A stretch of 64,000 bases of DNA, taken from the NCBI RefSeq assembly GCF_009363075.1, contig NZ_CP045293.1:372001-436000 (forward strand). Direction: 5' to 3'. Every line of letters starts with the position of its first letter. Position 1 is the stretch's first letter. Below, one piece after another: positions 54,018 to 61,345 of this stretch. Origin of the DNA: Paenibacillus guangzhouensis (GTDB taxonomy: Bacteria; Bacillota; Bacilli; Paenibacillales; Paenibacillaceae). The position numbers and the translations under genes are program-made. Below the pieces are notes generated by a model. The model was given only the letters and a program-made list of their open reading frames with translations. It did not search any database and was not told the DNA's origin.

Positions 54018-55281
54018 GAGAAACGTCTCCTTTCTGTGAGCGGGTTGATGATGGGGTTAATTTCATCCATATGGAGCGGAGGATCGCCGCAGCGATCACC
54101 GCATCCATCATGATAATCAGCGGCATAACGGTATAGTTGTAGCGGTACTCAGGCACGAATGCCAGACGGGTGACCGTCATGACGACGACGATCAGCATGA
54201 GCAGCGTCAAAGGCTGCTTCCATCTTCGTAACGCTGCGATGAAGGCAATCGGGCAGAACCAGACAAGCGCCACATGCAGCAGGCTGCCCAGCGGACTCGG
54301 AAGCACGCGGTATAGCGGGCCGTGGCCGCTGCCGAAGTACATATTGGAATAAATGTACTTGAGCTTTCCGACGGTGTACCACTTCACAAATTCCCAGGTA
54401 TGCTGCGTAAAACCGATTTTCAGCCGCTCTTTGGCGACTTCCATCTGGGTTTTGCCATGGCGGTCCACTAGGCCGTCTTCGTAGTTTTTGTCCGGGTAGG
54501 TGCCAGCCGCAAAAGGATTCACCTGAGTCGAAGCGACAACCACCTCATGCAGGGAGACGATATTACGAATCACCCATGGCGAGAGGACAATGGCGGTTCC
54601 GATGCAGGTGAATAGCAGCAGCTTTAGCGTGATACGATGTTCTTTTTTCCAGAGAAAATGAAATATGTACACCGGTACAATTAAGATCAGAAACTCTGGC
54701 CGGGTCAGTACCAACAGACCCATGATGCTTCCGCTAAGGAGAGCGAGCGTCCGTGTCTTGTTCTCAAAGGCCGCCAATTGCAAGCGAATATAGAGCATTA
54801 GGAAGAAGCAAGCCAGCGTCTCCGTGAGAATGGCTCCGTTGCTCCAGACAAAAGGCGGATATACGCTGCAGATCAGCAGTACGATGATGGCTGCCTTCGT
54901 TCCGGCTAGCTTGCGCGTGATCGTGTACGTCAGCCATAGCGTGACCAGACTCAGGATGAACTGGATATATCGGATGTGTGGGAACGGGTCATGGTTCTGA
55001 TAATCGACCAGTTTGTACACCGCTGCCATGAACAGAGGGTATCCCGGGGTAACCTGAGCATTCGGCTCGGTGTCTTTATAAGCGTAAATCCCTTTTTCCA
55101 GCAGTTGTCGGACCATCACGTCGTAGTTTTTGGTGTCGTGTGAGACATGGTGGTTCACTGAGACCAGGAAATCGAGCCGCAAATACGTTGCCAGCGTGAA
55201 GATGAGTAAGATCAATAGGACGAGCAGCGTTTTTTTATAAGTGGGTGAAGCCTTGGACCTTCTTGAGCTCCTTGTGTACAT
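54001..55281 (-). CDS. GT-C membrane glycosyltransferase (GT39/ArnT-like)
   Basis: A 426-residue polytopic membrane protein with about ten helices. After the first helix comes an extracytoplasmic loop with acidic residues 'HDTKNYD', the region where GT-C enzymes (ArnT, PMT) place the catalytic Asp. It should transfer a sugar from undecaprenyl phosphate to a cell-surface acceptor outside the membrane. As first gene of the operon with GT2, DUF2304 and a flippase it forms a complete three-component surface glycosylation set. The acceptor (teichoic acid, S-layer glycan or other) is unknown. Confidence 0.87.
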   Translation of the reverse strand: MYTRSSRRSKASPTYKKTLLVLLILLIFTLATYLRLDFLVSVNHHVSHDTKNYDVMVRQLLEKGIYAYKDTEPNAQVTPGYPLFMAAVYKLVDYQNHDPFPHIRYIQFILSLVTLWLTYTITRKLAGTKAAIIVLLICSVYPPFVWSNGAILTETLACFFLMLYIRLQLAAFENKTRTLALLSGSIMGLLVLTRPEFLILIVPVYIFHFLWKKEHRITLKLLLFTCIGTAIVLSPWVIRNIVSLHEVVVASTQVNPFAAGTYPDKNYEDGLVDRHGKTQMEVAKERLKIGFTQHTWEFVKWYTVGKLKYIYSNMYFGSGHGPLYRVLPSPLGSLLHVALVWFCPIAFIAALRRWKQPLTLLMLIVVVMTVTRLAFVPEYRYNYTVMPLIIMMDAVIAAAILRSIWMKLTPSSTRSQKGDVSHVEPS

Positions 55282-55401
55282 TCGAGATTCGTACTCCTTC
55301 CTTCATAGACATTCAACGTATCGGGATGATTCGTCCGATGCCGATGTCTTTATCTGTATCCAAGAGTACCGGAGACATCTTAACGGGCGACTACCCAAAT
55401 G

Positions 55402-55418
55402 CTTAACAAATACTTAAG
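55402..55418. promoter_or_regulatory. Direct-repeat operator CTTAACAAATACTTAAG upstream of the glycosylation operon
   Basis: TTAACA and TTAAGT repeat with an 11-bp period, the layout bound by OmpR/PhoB-type regulators. An almost identical 17-mer (CTTAACATTCACTTAAG) lies before the adjacent response-regulator gene at 57575-57591. Confidence 0.55.
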
Positions 55419-55473
55419 TATTTAGTGGGTTTTGGTAATTTTTAATCGGACGGATAGCGGCAAGCGTGAACAC

Positions 55474-55504
55474 AAAAAAGCTCCCGCCTAGTGGCTGGAG
55501 CTTT
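55474..55504 (-). terminator. Terminator after the OmpR/VanS-type two-component genes
   Basis: AAAGCTCC (55477-55484) pairs with GGAGCTTT (55497-55504) with an inner GCC/GGC extension. The AAAAAA before it on the plus strand makes the minus-strand U-tract. Confidence 0.85.
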
Positions 55505-55531
55505 CATTGCATGCTTCAATGATGGTACGTT

Positions 55532-56767
55532 TCAATTTAATGGCGACGGGACTGCAGCGGGAAACCGGGTTTCAAATACCGTTTGTTTGGTAGAGCTCTC
55601 TACGGAGATTTGACCTCCGTGCACCTCGATAATACTCTTGGTGATCGCCAGTCCGAGCCCCGTGCCGCCGGTCGATTTGGAACGGGATTTTTCGACGCGG
55701 TAGAAGCGATCGAATATAAACGGAAGGTCCTGTTTCGGAATCGGTTCTCCGTAGTTGCAGATGCGCGCGCTGACGTGCCCGTTCTCCTGAACAATATATA
55801 AGTCGATATACTTGCCGCTGGTTCCGTATTTAATCGCATTGGAAATTAGATTTTCATATGCACGCACCAAGTGATCCCCATCGGCTCGTATCGTCACAGG
55901 CTGTTCCGGAGCGTGAATTTGAAGTGTCATGCCCGCCTTCTCCAAGCTGGGAACGAATTCTTCGGCCAGCTGTTTGAAGAACCCGCCCACATCAAGCTCT
56001 TCCAGATGAAGGGGCATGCCGTTGTTGATACGGGTGTACTCGAAGAGATCGTCGACGAGCTTTTTAAGAGTGAGTGATTTTTCATAAGCGATATTCATGT
56101 AATAGCGTAACTCCACCTCATCGGTATAACGATCCTTATCGATGATCTCCAGGAAACCAAGAATGGTGGTGAGGGGGGTCCGCAGATCATGGGAAACGCC
56201 TGTAATCAAGTCGTTTTTCGTCTTCTCGGCATTACGTTCTTCTTGAATGGAACGGTCGAGCTGTTCGCTCATCGCGTTGATGTTGTCCGCAATCCGGCCG
56301 AGCTCATGGTTCTCCCTGACCGGGATTTGATAATCGAAATGTCCCTTGGCGATTTCGGTTAACCCGTAATGGATTTCTTCAAGATACGAGTGTATCTGTT
56401 CGGACAAGCTGTTGATATTCTCAGCGATCGTACCAAGTTCATCGGTTGTTTTTACATCCGTGGAAGCGTGAAGCCTGCCGCTCGCCATATCCTCCAGAAC
56501 AGCGCCAAGTTCCTTGGCATTCCGTACGAACGGCCGAGTGGCGTATACGTAGAGAAGCACAAAAAAGCTTAAGCCTAATACCACGGCCGTGGGCTGGGAA
56601 CCGATATGGTTGATCACCCATATGAGGGGCCGGTTATAAGGGGGATAATTAATCAAATAGGTAACGAGGAGCCTGCCGAGCAGGACGAACAGCAGCGTAA
56701 GTCCGAAACAAGCGACGATGACTGCAAGGAACTTCCAGCGTATGCCGATGGATATCTTGGTCTTCAT
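55532..56767 (-). CDS. Sensor histidine kinase (HisKA type) with two HAMP domains
   Basis: A 411-residue membrane kinase. Two membrane helices (about 13-35 and 60-76) enclose only a short outside loop of about 25 residues, so it is an intramembrane-sensing type. Two consecutive HAMP-like segments follow (about 77-130 and 135-185). The HisKA box 'SHDLRTPLTTILGFLE' has His193, and the HATPase has 'NLISNAIKYG' and 'GGTGLGLAI'. The short loop is typical of kinases that respond to cell-envelope stress or antibiotics, as in VanS/BceS-like systems. It lies five bases after its regulator gene. Confidence 0.94.
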   Translation of the reverse strand: MKTKISIGIRWKFLAVIVACFGLTLLFVLLGRLLVTYLINYPPYNRPLIWVINHIGSQPTAVVLGLSFFVLLYVYATRPFVRNAKELGAVLEDMASGRLHASTDVKTTDELGTIAENINSLSEQIHSYLEEIHYGLTEIAKGHFDYQIPVRENHELGRIADNINAMSEQLDRSIQEERNAEKTKNDLITGVSHDLRTPLTTILGFLEIIDKDRYTDEVELRYYMNIAYEKSLTLKKLVDDLFEYTRINNGMPLHLEELDVGGFFKQLAEEFVPSLEKAGMTLQIHAPEQPVTIRADGDHLVRAYENLISNAIKYGTSGKYIDLYIVQENGHVSARICNYGEPIPKQDLPFIFDRFYRVEKSRSKSTGGTGLGLAITKSIIEVHGGQISVESSTKQTVFETRFPAAVPSPLN

Positions 56768-56772
56768 GGCAG

Positions 56773-57480
56773 CTACACCTCCTTCGTCGATTTCATTTTA
56801 TAGCCGATGCCCCAGACGGTTTTTATGAAATCGGGGTGCTGGGAATCCTTCTCGATTTTTTCACGGAGTTTGCGAATATGGACCATGACCGTGTTTTTCG
56901 ATTCCATGAATGGCTCGTTCCATACTTCCTCATAAATTTTGTCCATGCTGAGCACGATTCCTTGATTAAAGGCGAGCAGTTTCAAAATATCAAACTCACG
57001 GGGCGTCAGCTTCACCTCTTGATCATCTACCGTTACGGTATGCGTGGCGGTGTTTATTACCAAGTCGTCGATGATGATTTCATTTTCTGCGGGCTTGCTG
57101 CGGTAGTTTAACAGCTTGTACCGGCGAATTTGGGATTTGACCCGGGCGACCAGCTCCAGCGGATTGAACGGCTTGGTGACATAGTCGTCAGCACCGATGC
57201 TGAGGCCAGAAATTTTGTCGATATCCTGGCTTTTCGCCGATAGCATAATGATCGGGGTATTGTTCTCCTCGCGGATTTTCATGCACGCCTCAATCCCGTC
57301 CATTTTGGGCATCATGACATCGAGAATGATCAGATCCACTGGATTGCTGCGCAGGACGTCCAAGGCTTCCAGGCCGTTCGCCGCTTTATATAGAACGTAT
57401 CCTTCATTTTTTAGATAAATTTCGATCAGTTTAATGATTTCTTTCTCATCATCAACGAGAAGAATGGCTTCTCTGGACAT
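56773..57480 (-). CDS. OmpR-family response regulator
   Basis: A 235-residue regulator with receiver domain (acidic 'VDDEKE', phospho-acceptor Asp54 in 'ILDVMMPKMDG', 'VTKPFNP' with the conserved Lys) and a C-terminal winged helix ('LTPREFDILKLLAFNQG', 'VHIRKLREKIE', 'TVWGIGYKM'). It is the first gene of a two-gene operon with the HisKA kinase. Direct repeats with an 11-bp period precede it and also precede the glycosylation operon. This suggests autoregulation and control of that operon. Confidence 0.95.
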   Translation of the reverse strand: MSREAILLVDDEKEIIKLIEIYLKNEGYVLYKAANGLEALDVLRSNPVDLIILDVMMPKMDGIEACMKIREENNTPIIMLSAKSQDIDKISGLSIGADDYVTKPFNPLELVARVKSQIRRYKLLNYRSKPAENEIIIDDLVINTATHTVTVDDQEVKLTPREFDILKLLAFNQGIVLSMDKIYEEVWNEPFMESKNTVMVHIRKLREKIEKDSQHPDFIKTVWGIGYKMKSTKEV

Positions 57481-57551
57481 GCTGTATTTACACCTCTTTG
57501 AATGATATAAGAACTAAGCGTTAGCTATACATAGGATTATACACCAAAACC

Positions 57552-57591
57552 CTTAACAGGTAGGTTATGAAATCCTTAACATTCACTTAAG
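57552..57591. promoter_or_regulatory. Tandem OmpR-type direct repeats upstream of the response regulator
   Basis: Four TTAACA-like units follow one another: TTAACA at 57553, GTTATG at 57564, TTAACA at 57576 and TTAAGT at 57587, with 11-12 bp periods. The last two form CTTAACATTCACTTAAG, matching the site at 55402-55418 except at the central three bases. Confidence 0.55.
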
Positions 57592-57604
57592 TTCCATAGG
57601 AATG

Positions 57605-57655
57605 AAAAAAAGGAAAGGATGGATACCTTCCATGGCTATCCATCCTTTCCTTTTT
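57605..57655. terminator. Perfect 19-bp hairpin terminator at the end of the fourth importer operon
   Basis: Left arm 57607-57625 pairs with right arm 57637-57655 (core GGAAAGGATGGATA), loop CCTTCCATGGC, flanked by A and T runs on both sides. It ends the minus-strand transport operon and insulates the two-component promoter. Confidence 0.9.
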
Positions 57656-57833
57656 ATTTGTATTTGCGATTATAGATCCACAGTAGGCCAATCAACATCG
57701 CGAGTCCTAAGAGCATGAGTCCAAGCCCGGAAGCGCCGATATTTTTCTGACCGATGACGACGAACGCGATTGCGGCAATAAAAATGATCAACATGAACAC
57801 TTTGCGTAACGAGTTTATGAATGAATCGCTCAT
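57654..57833 (-). CDS. Small two-helix membrane protein (59 aa, DUF6903-like)
   Basis: A short gene lies 9 bp after the permease at 57843, with AAGGTGAT as ribosome binding site before ATG 57831-57833. The product begins MSDSFINSLRKVF, has two hydrophobic helices ('VFMLIIFIAAIAFVVIG' and 'LGLMLLGLAMLIGLLWIY') joined by QKNIGASG, and ends NRKYK. The QKNIG...YNRKYK pattern resembles the DUF6903 family of tiny proteins encoded with sugar ABC importers. I rely on memory for that link. It may be an accessory subunit of the importer. It is too short for usual gene-length cut-offs. Confidence 0.75.
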   Translation of the reverse strand: MSDSFINSLRKVFMLIIFIAAIAFVVIGQKNIGASGLGLMLLGLAMLIGLLWIYNRKYK

Positions 57834-57842
57834 AATATCACC

Positions 57843-58733
57843 TTAACCTTTCAGCCCGCCCATGGTCATGCCTTGGGTAAGCTTCTTTTGTACGAGAATA
57901 TAAAGAATAAGGGTTGGCAGCATGACAAGTACGAGGCCTGCATACATCTGGCCATACTGGACAGCAGATTTTTGCGCTGCCATCAGATTCATGAGGCCGA
58001 CGGGCAGAGTTCTCAGTCCCGGCTTGGTCAATAGCGTCATGGAAATGATATATTCGTTCCAGAAGGAAAGGAAATTGAACAAGATTACGGTTACAATGCT
58101 CGGTTTAGCCATCGGCATAATGATTTGCACCATCGTTCGGAAATAGCCGGCACCGTCTACCGAAGCCGCTTCTTCGTATTCCTTAGGCAACGACTTGAAA
58201 TATCCCGACAGAAGGTAGATGGTGAACGGCAGCGCCATCGCGGCGTACACCAACGCCAGCATAAACAAATTATTCAGGAAAAAAGGATGTCCGATGATGC
58301 TGCGCATCGCTTTATCTCCGTTGTTGAGCATGAGAAAGATCGGTACGACAATATAGTTCACATTAATGAACAATCCAGCCATGAACAGCATGTTCCAGAA
58401 AGCATTCCCTTTAAATTTGAACCTTGATAGAACATAGGCTGCCGGCAAGGCAATGACGAGAAGCAGACCAAGCGCGATTACCGTGACGATAACGGAGTTG
58501 AGCATGTAGCTGCCCATTTGTGCTTTTTGCCATGCATCCGCAAAGTTGGTCAGATAGATCCCTTCTGGAAATGTCCATGGATTGCCGTAAAATTCAGCAT
58601 CTTGTTTAATCGAGGCAATGAATACCCAAGCTACCGGGACGATAATGAGGATCGCAAGTGTAATCAGCAGCAAGTAGATGAAGGCTTTATAGAACTTGCC
58701 TCCCGTCTTCCGTGTATGGTTGTCTGTCTTCAT
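57843..58733 (-). CDS. ABC sugar transporter permease, MalG type (fourth importer)
   Basis: A 296-residue membrane subunit with six predicted helices, 'FIYLLLITLAILIIVPVAWVFIASIK' at the start, the EAA loop 'EAASVDGAGYFRTMVQIIMPMAKP' and a C-terminal 'LTQGMTMGGLKG'. It belongs to the classical MalG/MsmG group rather than the LplC group seen elsewhere in the window. It follows its partner permease by 12 bp. Confidence 0.95.
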   Translation of the reverse strand: MKTDNHTRKTGGKFYKAFIYLLLITLAILIIVPVAWVFIASIKQDAEFYGNPWTFPEGIYLTNFADAWQKAQMGSYMLNSVIVTVIALGLLLVIALPAAYVLSRFKFKGNAFWNMLFMAGLFINVNYIVVPIFLMLNNGDKAMRSIIGHPFFLNNLFMLALVYAAMALPFTIYLLSGYFKSLPKEYEEAASVDGAGYFRTMVQIIMPMAKPSIVTVILFNFLSFWNEYIISMTLLTKPGLRTLPVGLMNLMAAQKSAVQYGQMYAGLVLVMLPTLILYILVQKKLTQGMTMGGLKG

Positions 58734-58745
58734 TTTGTCCCCTCC

Positions 58746-59639
58746 TTAATATTCCAGATGCTCTCGTCTGGTAACTGCGTTCAGGATTGCCGCAAGCGCA
58801 AAGGAGAACAGGAACACCACGACACCGATTGCCATGCCGTAACCATACGAGGAATTCGTATAGGCTTCCTTGTACATGTAACTCAGGATGACCTCGGTCG
58901 CGCCGTCCGGACCGCCACCTGTCATCGCCGTTACGAACAAGAAGCTCATATTAATCGTGCTGATGATGAAAAAGGTTAGCGTCGTGCGGATATTCGTCCA
59001 GATGAGTGGAATCGTGATATTGAAAAATTGATGCATCCGACTTGCGCCCTCGAGCCCAGCCGATTCATATAAGCTTTCCGGGATGTTAGCCATGCTTGCC
59101 ATGTACATGACCATGTAATAACCGATGGCTTGCCAGATCATCGCGCCTGCGAGACTGAAAATAACAATTTTCTGATTTCCAAGCCAGAGGGTCGGTTCTG
59201 ATCCGGCTCCACGGAATAGATTGAGGAATGCGTTCAACAGTCCGCTGTTCGGATCATAAATCGCCGAGAAGATGGCGCTAATCACGACAACCGATAGAAT
59301 GTTCGGAATGTAAAACACGATTCGGAACATATTTTGTCCCTTCAGCTTCTCGCGTGTCAGCATGGACGCAAATACAAGGGCGAAGGCGAATGTCACGACG
59401 GACACGATGACGATCAGCAGGATGCTGTTTTGAAATGCTTGATAAAATTTATCGCTGTGAAAAAGTTTGGTGAAATTTTGCATTCCCACAAAGGTTTTGT
59501 CATCTGTGTAACCACCCCACTTGTACAATGACATACGGAACACGTCAATCGTCGGGATAATTAGAAAGATGACAAACAGGATTACAGCGGGTGTAAGACA
59601 AAAGAAGATAAATCTTCCTTTTCCTTTGTTGTATTTCAT
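58746..59639 (-). CDS. ABC sugar transporter permease, MalF/MsmF type (fourth importer)
   Basis: A 297-residue partner subunit. The first helix is 'FIFFCLTPAVILFVIFLIIPTIDVF', a conserved 'NFTKLFHSDKFYQAFQNS' segment follows, and the EAA-type loop is 'ESAGLEGASRMHQFFNITIPLIW', where Gly-Leu-Glu replaces the usual acidic residue pattern. AAGGAAGG precedes the ATG. It is separated from the upstream binding protein by a terminator-like hairpin. Confidence 0.95.
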   Translation of the reverse strand: MKYNKGKGRFIFFCLTPAVILFVIFLIIPTIDVFRMSLYKWGGYTDDKTFVGMQNFTKLFHSDKFYQAFQNSILLIVIVSVVTFAFALVFASMLTREKLKGQNMFRIVFYIPNILSVVVISAIFSAIYDPNSGLLNAFLNLFRGAGSEPTLWLGNQKIVIFSLAGAMIWQAIGYYMVMYMASMANIPESLYESAGLEGASRMHQFFNITIPLIWTNIRTTLTFFIISTINMSFLFVTAMTGGGPDGATEVILSYMYKEAYTNSSYGYGMAIGVVVFLFSFALAAILNAVTRREHLEY

Positions 59640-59660
59640 TGTCTTAACTCCTTCCTAAGG

Positions 59661-59704
59661 TAAAAATAATGGTGGGTAGCCTTGCTTCCCACCATTATTT
59701 TTTG
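59661..59704 (-). terminator. Attenuator-type terminator between binding protein and permeases
   Basis: AAAAATAATGGTGGG (59662-59676) pairs perfectly with the arm 59688-59702, with an inner AGC/GCT pair. TTTTT follows on the minus strand. Placed inside the operon, it should let more binding protein than permease be made. Confidence 0.85.
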
Positions 59705-59731
59705 GGATGAACCTTATCTAGCAGCGCGTAA

Positions 59732-61084
59732 TTATTTTTTCAAAGCCTGGCGTAATGCGTCGCTTGCTTTCGTAATGGCTTCAACCCATTGCTGCTCGGT
59801 TTTAGCGCCAGTAACAAGGGAATCCACGGTACCGAACACCGCATCGGAAATGTTGACGCCTTCGACAGGATCCGTTGTAGCGAACGCGCCCATTGCGGCT
59901 TTGGCACCGTTATCATAAATGCTGTAGAAGAGCTTGTTATCGCCATCCAGCTTGCCGGACATCCCCTTGATTGGTTGAACAGCGCCGACTTTGGCAAAAA
60001 TCGCGGCAGCTTCGTCCGAGTAGAGGTATGCGATAAATTGCTTAGCAAGATCGGCATTTTCCGCTTTGGCTGGAACCCAAATTTGCTCAAAGAAGGTGTA
60101 GGAGTAACGGTCACCGCCATCTTTGACAGCAGGCAGCGAAGTGAATCCCCATTTGAAGCCGTCAGCACGAGGGGCTTTCCCCATTTCTCCGACAACCCAA
60201 GTGCCGTTAGGCATGAAGAGTGCTTTATTATCAAGAATGAGCTGTTGGTTCTTCGTAAAGTTATCTTTGTTGCCATTCGCCGGTACGGTCTTCTCCGTAT
60301 ACGTAGCAAGCTTAGCGATCGTGTCGAACACTTGGGTCGCTTCAGGGGATTGCCATACGCCTTCGGTGTAATTCATCGCTTTGGTGAAGAACTCCGGACC
60401 GCCTGCTTCATTTAGCAGCGCATAGAAGAATGCATCGAAATAACCCGTTGTCGGATAAGAGAATAAGGAAATGCCTTCAGCCTTCGCTTTGTCGCCTAGA
60501 GCCCACATTTCGTCCCACGTTTTAGGAACTTCCCATCCCTTTTGCTCAAATAAGCCTGCATTATAGAATAGACCACAAGGACTATAGAACATAGGCATCA
60601 GGAAAGTCTTGCCATCGCCATAAGGGTTCGTAATCGTTGTGTCCGTAAAGCCTGGAATAAGCTTGTCCTTCACGGTAACGCTTTCATTTGGGACCGTCAT
60701 GGAGAGGACATCCGAAAGATCCGTAAGGTTATTATCTTTGATGAAGGTTTCGGTGAGCCCCTTAGGCTGGCCAACCGCTAGATGAATAATATCCGGGAAA
60801 TCGCCTGATTTCATGCCAGGTCCAATCAAATCTTCGATATTCTTATCGATCGTCATATCGACCTTAACGCCAGGGTTGTTCTTCTCAAATGCTGCGGCAA
60901 CTTCTTTCCATATATCCGTACCGTAAGCGGTTTCCAAAGCAGCGAATTTTAAAGTACGCGTCTCGCCGCTCGAAGACGTTGAATCACCCGAGGCTGTGCT
61001 CGCGTTACTATCCGTACTACCGCCACAACCCGCTAGACCCAGTGTCAATGATGCCGTAAGTACAAGACCGAGAATTTTTTTCAT
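59732..61084 (-). CDS. Extracellular solute-binding lipoprotein, family 1 (fourth importer)
   Basis: A 450-residue sugar-binding protein with lipobox LAGC (Cys20) and a Ser/Thr/Gly-rich spacer. The fold is the MalE/UgpB type: 'FEKNNPGVKVDMTI', 'LFYNAGLFEQKGWEVPKTWDEMWALGDK' cut into usual family blocks, and 'FTKNQQLILDNKALFMPNGTWVVGEM' style motifs. AGGAGGG precedes the ATG. It is first in a minus-strand operon with two MalF/MalG-type permeases and a tiny membrane protein. The adjacent divergent gene (61346) encodes a related but membrane-anchored protein, probably a sensor. Confidence 0.94.
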   Translation of the reverse strand: MKKILGLVLTASLTLGLAGCGGSTDSNASTASGDSTSSSGETRTLKFAALETAYGTDIWKEVAAAFEKNNPGVKVDMTIDKNIEDLIGPGMKSGDFPDIIHLAVGQPKGLTETFIKDNNLTDLSDVLSMTVPNESVTVKDKLIPGFTDTTITNPYGDGKTFLMPMFYSPCGLFYNAGLFEQKGWEVPKTWDEMWALGDKAKAEGISLFSYPTTGYFDAFFYALLNEAGGPEFFTKAMNYTEGVWQSPEATQVFDTIAKLATYTEKTVPANGNKDNFTKNQQLILDNKALFMPNGTWVVGEMGKAPRADGFKWGFTSLPAVKDGGDRYSYTFFEQIWVPAKAENADLAKQFIAYLYSDEAAAIFAKVGAVQPIKGMSGKLDGDNKLFYSIYDNGAKAAMGAFATTDPVEGVNISDAVFGTVDSLVTGAKTEQQWVEAITKASDALRQALKK

Positions 61085-61345
61085 GTTAACCCTCCTAATG
61101 TTTTGTCTGTATTTGACTTCTCGGAGATTAGATTACGCATCCGAATAATCGATTTCAATAGATTTGCATGATGTGGATAGGATCGTCCATAGAGATGCAC
61201 AAATTATCTATAAGAGCGATAGGAAGGAGGGGGAAAAGCTAAAATTGTACATAGATCCAGCTTGATTCGCCATGTACGTTTGCGGAATAGATGTTTATAG
61301 TAGTAATGTTAGAGATATGCTGGATACGGATTAGGAGTGGGCTTC

